DNA of 64,000 nt from Chaetoderma sp. LZ-2023a (GCA_034401795.1 CM067359.1:142792233-142856232); one strand, 5' to 3'; counted from the first letter of the stretch, positions 30,626 through 43,262 are shown. Notes: a model not told the origin generated them from the letters alone. Made by a program: numbers and translations.

Positions 30626-31498
30626 TCAAAGACGACGACGCTTCCAATTTGCTAATATTCTCTTAAGCTTAGATACTCGTTCATTCCAATTTTGTGTTGT
30701 ATTCGGTTTCCTGCTAAAATAGATGCCTAAAATCTTAATGGTATCATTAAACCAATTGATTTCAAGTGGCTGGTCATTCCGTTCTTTCCATGGCCCTAAA
30801 AATAATCCTTTGGATTTTCCTTTATTGATTTTCAAACCAGATGCATTTTGGAACTTTTCTAGTACATGGTTTAAAATTGCAAAATCATTGTTTGAACTAG
30901 CAAACACAGTTGTGTCATCAGCATATTGTGACAGCTTAAGTGGTCTTTCTATGCCATGAATACATATGCCTTGAAAGTTATTATTTTGCCTCAATGCTAT
31001 GCCAAGTGATTCCATCACAATAACAAATAATAATGGCCATAGGGAACACCGCTGTCTAACAAAACGTTCTAAGACAATTTCTCTGGATAATTGATTGTTC
31101 ACTAAATAGCTACTCTTGATATCCGTATATAAAATCTTAACCCATTTAATAAAGTTTGAGCCTAACCCAAACGATTGCAAAGAATTAAAAAGAAAATCCC
31201 ATTCCACATGGTCAAATGCCTTTTCGTTGTCCAAGGCAATCACAGCTGAAGGGATGCTATCCTTCTCAACCAATTGTATAAGGTCTCTTATTAACATGGT
31301 ATTGGTTAAAATTGTCCTCCTAGGTACAGAACATGTCTGCTCTGTTCCAATGATTTCTCCTAAAACACTACCTAGTTTCAATGGTAGTGCTCTGGATATT
31401 ATTTTGTAGTCTACACATAGTAGAGAAATTCGTCTGTAATTCTGAATTAGACGTCTGTCATTTCGTTTATATATTAGCCTTACGTATGCCCTAGCCAT
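30626..31498 (-). pseudogene. LINE ORF2 reverse-transcriptase core (YADD intact)
   Basis: 290 open codons. RT blocks are visible as NYRRISLLCVDYKIISRAL, VIALDNEKAFDHVEWDFLF, a diverged VRQRCSLWPLLF (usually VRQGCPLSPLLF), YADDTTVFASS with the catalytic pair intact, ASGLKINKGKSKGLFLGPW and ILGIYF. The gaps to the neighbouring frames at 31499-31519 and 30579-30625 are short and contain stops or shifts. The palm is nearly intact, but the protein as a whole is not. Confidence 0.85.
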
Positions 31499-31519
31499 AG
31501 TTGGTGGTAAATGGCCTTT

Positions 31520-32320
31520 CTAAAGAATTCCAGTGGCTAATTCTTCCATTATTGGACCTACAAGGTGCCAAAACGTTTGGTAAAATTCAACTGGAAGGCC
31601 ATCACACCCCGGTGATTTTTCTAGTTTCATACCTTTAAGGGATTTAGTTAAATCTTCTAGTGTTAAGGGTTGATCACAAAATTCACTGCCTGTGTCTAAC
31701 ACCTTTTTGTCTATATTTGCTAACAAATCCAATTTTGCATCTTCATCAATTCCCTCTGCCTTGTACAATGACTCATAGTAATTGTATACAATAGTACTCA
31801 TTTCATTGTTGGTAAAGACGGTTGAACCATCCGGCATGTTTAATGAGCACATCACCTTATCTATTGCCCGTGCTTTTTCTATTGTGCAAAAATATCGGGT
31901 TGGCTTTTCCCCTTCTGCGTGCATCTGGGCTCTTGCTCTAATTTTTGCACCCTCAAACTCATATTGTTCTATATCTCTTATTTTACTTTTAATTTTAACC
32001 AGTAATTCATAATAATTATCTTCACCATTATTTACTTTAGCATTAATTTTCATCAGTGATCGATGAAGTGTTTTCTTGCGTTTGCGTATTTCCCATGCTT
32101 TTCTAATAGCGTACTTTCGGGAAACATACTTTAAATCCAGTTTTACATCCTCCCACCATTGCAATGTGCTCTTATATGATGATTTCCTATTAATCCAATG
32201 TTGCCAACAACTCTCTATATTATTCTTATAAAATTCTTCTCCCAACAATGTTGTGTTTAATTTCCAAAACCCAACCCCTTTTGTTACCCAATCAGCATTG
32301 GCAAAGGTTACACAATCCAT
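31520..32320 (-). pseudogene. LINE ORF2 linker and RT N-terminal region
   Basis: 266 open codons between endonuclease and RT core: a long basic helical linker (WEIRKRKKTLHRSLMKINAK), EGEKPTRYFCTIEKAR, typical of L1/Tx1 elements ('GEKPTKYF'), and ESLYKAEGID. It ends with LEKSPGCDGLPVEFYQTFW, the start of the RT domain. Confidence 0.8.
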
Positions 32321-32381
32321 GTTATGATCTGAGAATGCGACTGGCTTAATATTAACATCTCTTCAGAACCCAGTCAACAAA

Positions 32382-33020
32382 CTATTCACATAAATTCTTT
32401 GGACCAACTTTACCATCTGCCGAAAACCATGTAAGATCGTTACCATGATGGTTTGATATTCTATAGGTGTCAACTAAATTTTTATTATAACATATTTCTT
32501 TTAAGAGTCTATGTGATGTATCAGTATAAGTTGAAGTTGCATTCCTGTCATTTTCTTTGTCTACGACACAATTAAAGTCACCACCCATTATTAAGTTTTC
32601 AGTGATGTTATCTAGTGCTGTTGTAGACATCTCTTAAAAAAAATTACGACGTAGTTGATGAGATGCAGGTGCCTATATACACAGCAACGTGAAACGTGTT
32701 TGTTGTATATCTAGCGTGACTTTCACCCAGCGACCATTTGCACCTGATACTGAAGAGATTATATTTACATAGGCTGAACAACGAGGGATTATAACAATTG
32801 CTACGCCTGCACTATTATCTTGAGATAACGAATAGAATATTCTGGATCCAGAAATCTTTTCTAGATTATCGTATGAGTGTGACTTCTGAATTTTTTGTTC
32901 CTATATCAAAGCAATGTCAATCTGCTCGTTTTTCAGAGTCTCTAGTAAGTGATGTCACTATTTAAGCCTCTACAATTGAGTGTGCAAATTAGCATAAAAA
33001 GTAATAAAATGATGTGTATA
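32382..33020 (-). pseudogene. LINE ORF2 endonuclease domain, several stops
   Basis: From about 33020 downward, broken frames read like the N-terminus of an apurinic-type endonuclease (CTLNCRGLNS, then EQKIQKSHSYDNLE). An 82-codon frame at 32382-32630 follows, carrying LIMGGDFNCVVDKENDR (catalytic Asp/Asn) and a LTWFSADGK-like block. More decayed than the RT. Confidence 0.65.
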
Positions 33021-33035
33021 ACCGCCATTATTAAG

Positions 33036-34430
33036 CTAACTAGATTTTGGTCTTTTCGACCCTCTCTTAGACCATTTACCCATTTTACTCGCAAACGCTG
33101 CATTACTTAGCTCAACTTTTTCCAAATGCTTATATTTTAATATATCTGAATCACGACGCAGATGCCTATATTTAACCCTTTTTGCCGTCCCATATGGAAC
33201 TAACACCTCTCCTGCCTCTGACCTGTACATGACCATCTCGTCGGGTGATTTAGAACTCTGTGTTTGAATGGATATATCGGATTCAGCGACTGACATATTA
33301 TCGTCTTCTATATCACTTTCCTCTATTTCTGATTCAGAACTATCTCCATCTTTCAGTCGCTTTTCTTCCACTCAATCGGTCCGAGACACCAATTACTTTC
33401 TCTATATTATTTAAATCGTCTAGATTGAGTGTACTCAGTGGAAAATCTAAGTTAGTTTCAGTATCGTGCGACATGAATTTTACTTGTCCTAAATTAAAAC
33501 TCTCTTCCAGAGGGTATTGATCATCATCTTCAACTTGTGCGGAATTAGCCTCTCTGACATCAGACTTGGATTGACTTGTTACTGGAGTAAGACTTAGCCC
33601 CTCATCTAGAACCTCTATTTCATCGCCTGCAACTACAGCGATTGGATTCTTAGTTTTTTCACCATGGTTCTCATTAACATGGACTTCAGCTACAATCTCA
33701 GCAACTACTGGTTCGATGACATTTTCTTTAGCAACGTGCATCCCATTAAACTGGAGTTCAGCTACAATCTCAGCAGCTACCGGTTCTATGACATTCTCTT
33801 TAGAGACAACTTGCTCTGCACTTCTATCAGCACCCTTTTTGACATATTTGTTCTGCGGGCATCACCACTTAAAATGATCAGATGATCCACAAACTAGGCA
33901 TTTGTTTTTGTTAGGGCAATCTGTTGCAAGATGTTCTGTGCCTAAGCAGATTCTACAATCTTTGATTTGCCCCTGTACCATAATGGCAAGATAAATCGAC
34001 CATCTATCGTGACCTTACTTGGGAGAGGTTGTTCTACCTTTTCGAACCAAATTCTTCTGATGCCATTTTCTAAGGTTCGATCAAATGGATAGGTCTTATG
34101 TTCTACTATGCCCACTTTGCCATACTTGATCAATTCATTGAGAACCATTTCATCTGGGATCTCTAATGGAACCTTCATCTTGACTAATAGACGATTAGAA
34201 TCTATTTCCTCCACATTACACACCTCACCCTTCACGACAAGGACCTCGTCGAGCAACGTTTCCTTCACACTTTCATTAACTACGGTGACATGCCATACAG
34301 ATTTGTTAATGAGACCTCGAAGGACCCGTGGCCCTGCCCCAACTACATCCTTCAACCCATGATACACCTCAATTGCCGAAACACCCCAAGCCTTTGTCGT
34401 GATTTTAAGACTCAGGGTACGCTTATAAGA
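33036..34430 (-). pseudogene. LINE ORF1: RRM-like domain, two CCHC knuckles, acidic tail
   Basis: Minus strand, 5' to 3': an RRM-like domain (frame 33942-34367, with GLINKSVWHVTVVNE and LLVKMKVPLEIPDE). A one-base shift then leads to two knuckles at about 33945-33860: C-x2-C-x4-H-x4-C (CRICLGTEHLATDC) and CLVCGSSDHFKW, whose last Cys lies just after a TGA. A Glu/Val/Asp-rich region (33340-33741) and an acidic-then-basic tail (33036-33371) follow in further frames. An RRM plus knuckles fits Tx1-group ORF1, the RNA-binding partner of ORF2. Confidence 0.7.
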
Positions 34431-35120
34431 GGTTGCAATGGTGTTTTATTAAAAGAGGAAACACATACTACTACAATATATAAGGGGTAATACAAATATA
34501 TAATACCAAGACGTCAGGGAAAGAGCTAAACACTAAATAAATAGTGTCCCCTTTTGAAACCCTGACACCTACCAACAAATATACGAATAGATAGTACAGT
34601 CGTATATTTGTTAGTTTGAACCACTTTCTAAGTGGTTCACTAACACATAACCGATTAAAGTGGTTTCCTAATGCATACTAACATATTACAGTCATATATT
34701 TGTTAGTCTGTTCGAGTTGACCGGGGACAGCCAACTGACTATAAAGATTAATATAATCAAAGTACTAGGCTTGCGCTTACAAATTACAAAGGAATAAAAT
34801 CAACTCACTCAAGCGATCTTGCCAAAATATAATGCGCTAGCCAACGAACTATAGAAATAGCATATTGGCGCAGGAAGAAATGTATTGCATTGACCACAGT
34901 AAGAGGCGTCCTATTAAATGGCGGAATCCGCCAGCTAAGAGGAGTGCTTTTAGCAAATGGAGACACAAAATCCGCTCCAACCAAGACAAGAATTTACAAA
35001 GTAAACATAAGGTTTGAAAGGAAATACTAATACGAAATATATGCATAAAATTTATCTACATAATCGTGCTAGAAACTAGCAAATTCGGGCAGCAATTGCA
35101 GAGCTAAATAAACGCGTGCG
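34431..35120. other. Non-coding stretch with two adjacent hairpins
   Basis: Hairpin 1 pairs AACAAATATACGA (34574-34586) with TCGTATATTTGTT (34600-34612). Hairpin 2 pairs TGAACCACTT (34617-34626) with AAGTGGTTCA (34630-34639). A partial copy of the first arm recurs near 34692-34706. Nothing else is recognised. Confidence 0.5.
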
Positions 35121-35129
35121 TTCACTTCA

Positions 35130-35167
<38 letters not shown>

Positions 35168-35331
35168 AAATTCTACTAGCAGTAGTACTGTTATTGCTGA
35201 AACAACAAAAAAAACTGCGATAAACTTGTACACTTGTACACCACTAGTATATAGCTATATAAATGTCAATATGTTCCCCACATACTTTGTATAAAGTATG
35301 GGAGTAATAAATTGAATTGAATTGAATTGGT
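35130..35331 (+). repeat. (CTA)n microsatellite and (AATTG)n LINE/SINE-type 3' tail
   Basis: CTA repeats occupy about 35131-35166. At 35307-35330 AATAAATTGAATTGAATTG follows a polyadenylation-like context. Short AATTG repeats at the end of such a stretch are typical of CR1/L2-like 3' ends, so a truncated copy may end here. No coding part is seen. Confidence 0.45.
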
Positions 35332-36230
35332 ACGCATCAGAGCAATCCCTGATATTGCAGCATACTGGGCTGATGCTGAGCCGATACCTATCCGACACTG
35401 AGCCGATACTTAAAGTATAGGCCTGGTATCGGCCCAACATCGGCCGAGTAAGCTGTGTTGTCTGGGATGAATATTTTTATGGTCATCTAACTACTTTAAA
35501 AATAGGCACTGCTACTAACAAATTACTTTGGAAAATTAAAAATGAAATGATCCATTTTTGTGATTTCTGTCATATTGAGAAATTGTGGTTAAAGCTGGTA
35601 TGTCACAGTATTTCATTATTGCAAATCAGTTTCTAGGCGATATACATCATCTCATTGTGTCAGACAGAAGGTCATATTTGCACAATGCCACCAATAAAAC
35701 GATGTAATTCCATCGTTACCGCGATTGTCAAATAGTGCATTTTTACAGCGATTACTGATCTTATCTATCCATATATTGTATTCAGCAGACATCTCATAAA
35801 TATTCACGCCGGGAAATCCCTCTTATCGCGTGACATATTTTTGTTTCGCTTTCGGTGTCGACGGGTGCCAATCAGCCATTGTTATTAGATGGGTGCATCA
35901 TCAGTAAATACTATTAACGACTAAATTAAATGATAGGCCAGACTAAAATAGGCGAATTAGCTGTAAACAGGCCAACAATACTGATAACGCGCACTGCATA
36001 TACGTGAAGGTGGCTTGCGCTATCAGTTATCAGGTTCACAAGAGTTTGCAACCTATTGCAGTTATTATGAAAACGGGTAGCGCAACCCACGTTCATTCAT
36101 AAGTCTGTCTTACCAGTATTGTGGTATTTTCGTCATGTGACCTTCATTATGAAAAAGCAATCATATTTTGATCTCAGGCTACCTTGAATGGATATGGGAG
36201 GGGAAAGAGAGGGGTGACTAGTTGACAATT
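35332..36230. other. Unassigned non-coding stretch
   Basis: Contains short internal inverted runs (GCCGATAC...GTATCGGC near 35392-35425). No gene is recognised. Confidence 0.4.
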
Positions 36231-36235
36231 TTTGA

Positions 36236-39125
36236 CCGACCGCATAAGTAACAGATCAGATGGCCGACTGACTGCATGAGAGACAGATCGGATGAACGAC
36301 TGCATGCGTGATGGACTGCATGAGTGATAAATCGGTGTGAATGACGAACATGATGATCGGCCGACCGACCGACAGCATGAGTGACAGATTGGATGGGTGA
36401 CCGACTGCATTCGTGGCAGATCTGATGACCGACTGCATGAGTGATGGACTGATGGCATGCATGAGTGACAGAGCGGATTACTGCATGAGTGACAGACTGA
36501 CAGACAGGCCGAACGACCGACTGCACGAGTGACAGTTCAGATGGCCACCTGCATGAGTGACGGACTGACAGACTGCATGAGGGACAGCTCGATAGCTGTA
36601 TGAGCGATGGACTGACAGACAGGCCGACCAACCAGCCGACTGACAGACCGACTGCATGAGTGATAGATCGGATGAGGGACTGACTGCATGAGTGAAAAAT
36701 CGGATGACTGACAGACTGCATGAGTGATGGACTCACAGACTTCATGAGTGGCAGATCTGATGACTGCATGAATGACAGACTGAGGGACAGGCTGACAGGT
36801 CGACCAACCGATCGAATGACCGACCAACCGACTGACCGATCGATCGACTGCATGAGTGACAGTGCAGATGACCGACTGACTGCATGAGTAACAGGTCGGA
36901 TGACCGGCTGCATGCGTGGTGGACTGCAGGAGCTACAGCTCGGTTGAATGACGGACATGACGACTGACCTATCGACTGGCCGACTGACTGCATTAGTGAC
37001 AGATTGGATGACCGAGCGACTGCATAAGTGACAGATCGGATGACTACATAAGTGACAGACTGACGGATAGGGAGATTAACCGATTGCATGAGTGACAGAT
37101 CGGACCAACCGACCGAATGCATGGGATCAGCTCGTTGCATGGGTGACGAAATGACTGACCACATGAGCGACCAACTGCATAACTGACAAATTGGATGACT
37201 GCACGAGTGGCGGACTGCATGAGTGACAGATCGGAGGACTACATGCTTGATGGACTGACGGACAGGCTGGCAGACCAAACCACCCACCCAATGACTGACA
37301 AACCCACTGACCGACCAACCGATCGACCGGCCATCCGATCAACTGAATGAGTGAATGGCTGTATGAGCGACAAATCGGATGACAGCATGAGTGACAGAGC
37401 AGATGATTGCATGAGTGACAAACTGACTGACTGCTTGAGTGACATATCGGATGATTGCATGCGTGACAGATAGGATGACTGCATGGGTGATAGACTGACG
37501 GACTACATGAGTGACATATCGGATGAATGCATAGGTGACAGACTGACGGACTGCATGAGTGGTAGATCAGAGGACTGTATGAGCGACAGCCTGACCGACC
37601 GCATCAGTGACAGACTGATCCACTGCATGTGTGACATATCGGATAACTTCATGACTGAGAGATAGTATCACAGCATGAGTGACAGGCTGACAGGCTGTTT
37701 GAGTGACAGATCGGATTATTGCATTAGTGACAGATCGGATTACTGCATGCGTGAAAGATCGGATGAGTGCATGAGTGACAGACTGGTGGCACGACCGACC
37801 ACATGAGTGACAAATCGGATGACTGCATAAATGATGGACTGTCGGACAGGCCACAGACGAAACTACCCTGCGGCCGACCGACCGACTGCTAGAGCGACGG
37901 ACGGACCGAATCCATGAGTGGCAGATCGGCTGACTGCATGTGTTACGAACTGACCTACCACATGAGCGACCGACCTACCATGATTAACATATCGAATGAC
38001 TGCATGAGTGAGAGATCGGATGACTGCATAATTGACAGACTGACAGGCTGCATGAGTGACAGATCGGATGACTGCATAAATGACAGACTGATGGACCACA
38101 TCCGTTATAGACTGATGGATTGTATGTGTGACAGATCGGATAACTGCAACAGTGACAAATTGGCTGACTGCGTGAGTGACGGATTAACGGAATGCATGAG
38201 TGGCAGCTCGGAGGGCTGCATGAGATGTTTACAGACCAAACCACCTACCCAGAGATTAGCCAACCCACTGAGAAGCCGACCAACTGACCGCTTGAGTGAC
38301 AGATCGGATGACTGCATGACTGCTGGACTTGCGGACTGCATGAGTGACAGATCGGATGACTGCATGAGTGACAGACTGGCGGACTGCGTGAGTAACATAT
38401 CGGATGATGGCATGAGAGGCAGATAGGAAGACTGCATGAGGGGCAGACTTACAGACTGCATGGGTGACAGATCGGTTGACTGCATGAATGACAGATGGGA
38501 TGACTGCACGGGTGACGGAATGGAGGACTGCCTAAGTGACGCAACGGATGACTGCATAAGTGATAGACTAACGGGCATGCTGACAGGCCAAACCACCCAC
38601 CCACCGACCAACCAACTGCATGAGTGAAAGATCAGATGACTGTATGAGTGACAGATCGGATGACTGCATGAGTGACAGATCGAATGATTGCATGCGTGAC
38701 AGACTGACGGACTGCATGAGCGACATATCGGATGCCTGCAAGAGTGACAGATCGGATGACTGCATCAGTGACGGATAGGATGACTGCTTGAATGACAGAC
38801 TGATGGACTGAATGAGTGACAGATAGGATGAGTGTATGAGTGGCAGAATGATGGGCTGTATGAGTGACAGATCGGATGACTGCATGAGTGACAGACAGAT
38901 CGGATGACTGCATGAGTGACAGATCGGATGACTGCATGAATGACGGATCTGATGACTGCATGAGCGATCGATCGACAGACCATCCAACTACATGAGTGCC
39001 AGGTTTGATGAATGCATGAGTGACAGATCAGATGACTACATGCGTGACAGATCAGATGACTGCATGAGTGAGAGACGGATGACCACATGAATGACAGATC
39101 AGATAACTGCAGGTAGACTGATACA
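36236..39125. repeat. 2.9-kb degenerate minisatellite, 24-bp unit
   Basis: The consensus is close to GATGACTGCATGAGTGACAG plus ATCG. It is repeated over about 2.9 kb with many variants, interspersed with GACCGACC-type runs and a higher-order pattern in which CCAACC/CCACCCA blocks recur. Because 24 is divisible by 3 and the unit lacks stops in some frames, long ORFs arise on both strands (LMQSSDLS octapeptides on the minus strand, DDCMSDRS on the plus strand). I treat them as non-genes. Confidence 0.9.
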
Positions 39126-39349
39126 GTACATGAGGCTTCTTCAAAGAATCAGAATCAACCTAGGTCTAAAGCTCCCAGTAGAACCTAAGTTATTGAAGAA
39201 AAAAATGAAACGTTGTTACATTTTGACACATTCTGCAACTGCAAGATGAACGGACGGACAGACGAACGAAGACACTGATGGATGGAGAATCCGAGTGCAA
39301 ATTAATCACACGCGTTCTAATACGATAATGAAACCATAAAACACCTGTA

Positions 39350-39467
39350 AGTGGCGCCGCTGATGCTACATCTGTTGCTACAGCTGCTGCTATTGCCGCC
39401 GCCGCCGCTGCCGCCGCTGCTACTGTTACTACTTCTGCTTCTGCTACCGCTATGGCTACTACTACTG

Positions 39468-39564
<97 letters not shown>

Positions 39565-39738
39565 CAATACCACTACCACTACCACTACCACTACCACCAC
39601 CACCACTACCACTACCACTACCACCACCACCACCACCACCACGACCACAACCACAACTCCCACCACCTCCACCACCAACACCACCGTTGCCGTCGTCGTA
39701 CCCGCCCGATGTCGCTGCCACCACCACCACCACCACCA

Positions 39739-39829
<91 letters not shown>

Positions 39830-39840
39830 CGATGTCGCTG
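39350..39840. repeat. Compound trinucleotide array (GCT/GCC, ACT, ACC)
   Basis: GCT/GCC to about 39460, ACT to about 39562, ACC/ACT mix to about 39680, then CCA and ACT to about 39830. Homopolymer-like ORFs of Thr, Val, Ser or Tyr across it are artefacts. Confidence 0.9.
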
Positions 39841-39897
39841 CTGTTGTTGCTGTGTCTTTGAAACGCGGCTCGCCTACGGTAGTAATCGATCCGGTGG

Positions 39898-40255
39898 CAT
39901 TAAAATTATCTCGAGCGCTCGACATAATATCTCGAGCCCTTGACATAATTATCTCGAGCACTTGACATAATTATCTCGAGCGCTCGAGATAAAATTCTTT
40001 ACAGACATAGCCCTTCAGGTCTTACGGAAGCACTGAAGGGCTATGTATGAGAAAAAAATTGTCTCGCGCGCTCCACATACTATCTCGAGCGCTCGACATA
40101 ATTATCTCGAGCTCTCGACATATTAGCTCGAGCGCTCGACATACTATCTCGAGCGCTCGACATAATTATCTCGAGCGCTCGACATATTATCTCGAGCGCG
40201 ACATAATTATCTCGAGCGCCCGACATAACTATGTTGAGCGCTCGACATAATTTAT
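39898..40255. repeat. 22-bp CTCGAG palindrome array with a central hairpin
   Basis: About 13 units of roughly 22 bp, consensus CTCGAGCGCTCGACATAAT plus TAT. The unit at 39971-39992 is a perfect 22-bp palindrome. The array is split at 40005-40046 by a hairpin with 14-bp arms (ACATAGCCCTTCAG / CTGAAGGGCTATGT) that is not part of the repeat. Confidence 0.85.
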
Positions 40256-40318
40256 AATCACACGTAGGCGAGCTGCAGTTTAATGACAGCTGTTATTCAA
40301 TATTCTTTATGATGGTAT

Positions 40319-40365
<47 letters not shown>

Positions 40366-40844
40366 AGAGGTGATTCTGATGAATACGATGGTAGTTGACG
40401 ATATTTGTATGAAAAGACAATTCCCCCCCCCCCCGCCCGACTTGTAGCCTTCATATATGGCATAAAATTCATAACGACATTAAAAGCCTTTGAACATGAC
40501 CATGAATAGTTACGTAGTCACGCTGTAATCATGAATAGTTACGTAGTCATGCTGTAATGGCTTCGAATAAAAACCGACTGCGAGAAATTAATCATTATAT
40601 GTTATACCGATGAACGAACGAACTAAGGAACAAAGTGAATGAAGGAATAAATCAATTTAATGAAGGACACGCTGTTATACAATTAGATTTTGATAACACC
40701 GCCATTACCAACGGACTCGCATGTATCAAATTTGATATTGGTGTTCTGCGCAAATATCGAATTTGTTATTAGTCGATGTGTCAATGACCAACGTGTATAC
40801 CACTATCGATTTGGATATTGGGGTTGTGTTGTTAATGGCGCTCC
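40256..40844. other. Non-coding stretch with (GAT)n and a 27-bp direct repeat
   Basis: GAT repeats at about 40319-40362, a C-run at about 40423-40435, and two tandem copies of CATGAATAGTTACGTAGTCA... at about 40502 and 40530. No gene. Confidence 0.6.
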
Positions 40845-41098
40845 CTCACACCAGAATGCCTGAAAAATATAATTGTTAAAATTATATTCATTTACAGGCT
40901 TAAACAATGCAAAATTAAATAAATCTTAACATATGTAATAAAACAATTTAATTGTAAAATTGTAATCCACCATAATATAATGAAATTTATTTCGTTTTAT
41001 TACACCCAGGTACACAATTTAAGCCCCTAAAATTATGCGACTTCAATCATCTTATTTTCAAGCATTCTAGTCTGAATGTGCACTTTAGCCAATGTCGA
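40845..41098. repeat. Foldback MITE, copy 2 (diverged)
   Basis: Inverted arms resemble those at 8240-8510, with a right end TTTCAAGCATTCTAGTCTGAAT and a matching inverted left arm starting ACCAGAATGCCTGAAAA. The outer TTAA is not clear on either side, so the ends are decayed. Confidence 0.55.
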
Positions 41099-41180
41099 TA
41101 TCAAGTTCAACATTCGCCACTGCGCTATTGGTCAGTGGCACAGATTCGATATTAACACGTTCCAAAGAAAAATACTTTTC

Positions 41181-41538
41181 TTAAAGGCGCATATCCATAC
41201 CCATACCGAAATGCTTGAAAATAAAATCATTAACATTGCATACATTTAGAAGCTTAAATTATCTACCTTAATGTCAGGAAACGAAATGAATCTTAACATA
41301 AGCTTATATCCTTTCATGTAAATCAACATTTTTTTAGCTCTGAATTTGTAATAGACACACGAATCCTTATTGAATATTCATAACTAACAAAAGCTATATT
41401 AATTTATATCAAATGAAGTCATCATATTCTAAGTTTTATTTCGTGTTATTACATTGACGTAAACATTCTAAGCGTATAGCAGTATACCATTTTAGCAATT
41501 TGATTTTCAAGCATTCTGGTGTAAATCTGCGCATTTAA
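41181..41538. repeat. Foldback MITE, copy 3
   Basis: Starts TTAAAGGCGCATA and ends TCTGCGCATTTAA. The arms contain the family's AATGCTTGAAAATAAAAT and its inverted counterpart ATTTGATTTTCAAGCATTCT. TTAA is present at both ends. Confidence 0.6.
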
Positions 41539-41686
41539 CGTCTTTTTCCATGCCGCCATCTTACTTTAATATTTGTAGCCGGTAATCGTCTGTTGGCTTC
41601 TAAGGTAAGCCCATCTTTTTCGATAGCACATCTAGTCGTTCAATACTAATTGTGTATTGTCTATGTTAGAAGAGGAACATTCTAAG

Positions 41687-41727
41687 CCCCGACCCGACCC
41701 GACCCGACCCGACCCGACCCGACCCAA
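41687..41727. repeat. (CCCGA)n microsatellite
   Basis: About eight near-perfect CCCGA units. No gene nearby. Confidence 0.85.
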
Positions 41728-42019
41728 CCTGTAAAGAATGAGGTCACATGACCCTCGCAACCTGGGTTAATAAATGTATATGAACGTGTGACAAACCATA
41801 ATTTCCCCCAAGCTTTCTAAAACGTAAATAGGGTTTATAATCGTCACGATGAATTCAGCATACTTTTCGTCTGCGAAGTGCTTGTAGATCTCACTAACAA
41901 TGTGTACGTAAGAGTTATGAAACGTAAAGAAGAAATGGTAGCTGACATACGGGAATTTAGTGTTGGTAGCACCTATCCCACGCATATATTGTCAAAGCCA
42001 GCACAGGCATCGGCAGGCT

Positions 42020-42520
42020 AGAAACCAGCGTATGACAGCATGGGGCATAAAGCGTCCAACTAAGAGAGCCATCATTATGCCTACAGTTATGTACGCTTGG
42101 GAGACGTGGACACTACAGTTTGGACACTAAACAGCTGAATCGCCTTTACTTAACTTGAGTCGACTACTTAACATCACCTGCATGTTACAGAAGTGTTATC
42201 TCATGCCCACCTACCAAACATTCAAACTCTGCAGATGAAGGCACAGATCAGACGTGGCATGCGGCTACAAGACCAGATGAGCATTTACCTCAGAAACTCC
42301 TGTACGGTGAATTGTCAGAGAGGAAGGTTTGCAAGGTAGACAGAAGAGGCAGCTTGAGGCACACTGAAGATCTGTCTGAAGAGTTTCAAAATGGATCCTG
42401 AGACATGGAATGGCTAGGCACACGAGTGCTCTACATGACGCTGCCTAGCAAACAAGGGAGCCATTGCATACGAAATCAGCAGCGTCTCAAATGTAAAAGA
42501 GAATCGGGCAGATCACAAGC
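42020..42520 (+). pseudogene. RTE-like LINE C-terminal remnant
   Basis: A decayed plus-strand frame reads VMYAWETWTLQ, then LNRLYLT, then KLLYGELSERKVCKVDRRGSLRHTEDL and DMEWLGTRVLYMT. Together these follow the pattern of the C-terminus of RTE/CR1-type ORF2 proteins ('YGCETWTL...LFYGEL...W..LA'). Several stops (for example a TGA at about 42157 and another near 42398) show that it is old. A short AAT run at about 42705-42719 could be its tail. The RT core is missing. Confidence 0.5.
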
Positions 42521-42719
42521 CAGGTCCACCACTACCTCACAGCGCCCTTAGTCACCCTCACCCACATGCCCGACCGGTAATAGACTATTCCCAGCCAGGA
42601 TTGGACTCATCAGCATCACACACACAAATTTATCAACTAATGAATGACGACATAGTCATCTTCAAAACGAGAACGAACAACTAAGGCCTATTTATCATTA
42701 TTTCAATAATAATAATAAT

Positions 42720-43150
42720 ATAGCACATGACATTAGTTTTATTTTGCAACATATGGTGTTATATATTTTGAAACCAAAATAATTACCTTTGAAAACCGAC
42801 AGAAGCAAAATCCACAAAACTTTCCATTAGGCACTCACGAGATAGAAACAGTAGACGTTATATTCAAATATACTGGGAGTTCCCTTGCATGTAGAAAACA
42901 TCATTTAAACCAGGAAACTAAAGCCATGTTTGCTCGAATACAAAGAAAATTAAACACTTTAATATTCCAATAGATCTGCAATGTATATTTTTTATTCAGT
43001 ATAGCTCAAAATATGCTACTTTAGGTATCAGACGTATGGCGTTTGGAGAATGTAGACCTACTCGAAAACCGCCAAATAATATTGTTAAGTGTTACTAAAG
43101 CTGAAGCAAATTACGCCAAAATCCATGGTTTATGTTTAGTTAGGAAAATC
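42720..43150. other. Unassigned AT-rich stretch
   Basis: Nothing recognised. Confidence 0.4.
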
Positions 43151-43262
43151 CCGTTAAAATCATCATCCAGCGCAATATGATCCGATATTGGGCAAGTCTA
43201 GTTAATCTCGGATGCAGAAAACTTTCATCACTGCTCTACTTTTGCGCAGTAGAATACATGCA

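Larger units (their letters stand above)
29199..34430 (-). mobile_element. L1/Tx1-like non-LTR retrotransposon, minus strand, near full length but broken
   Basis: Read on the minus strand: ORF1 with RRM-like domain and two CCHC knuckles (34.4-33.0 kb), then ORF2 endonuclease (33.0-32.4), linker and RT (32.3-30.6), and a C-terminal zinc-type region (30.6-29.2). Order and motifs match Tx1/L1-group elements. There are only a few stops and shifts, so it is younger than the other LINE pieces. Confidence 0.85.

Noticed and set aside
36174-39088. Ser/Leu/Met-rich ORFs of up to 246 codons on the minus strand
   Set aside because: They come from a degenerate 24-bp minisatellite whose unit has no stop in these frames. 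There is no domain and no good start context.
39190-39965. Poly-Val, poly-Thr, poly-Leu and poly-Ser ORFs
   Set aside because: Trinucleotide microsatellite artefacts.
36236-40255. CRISPR-like array
   Set aside because: The repeats are contiguous with no unique spacers, and the genome is eukaryotic.
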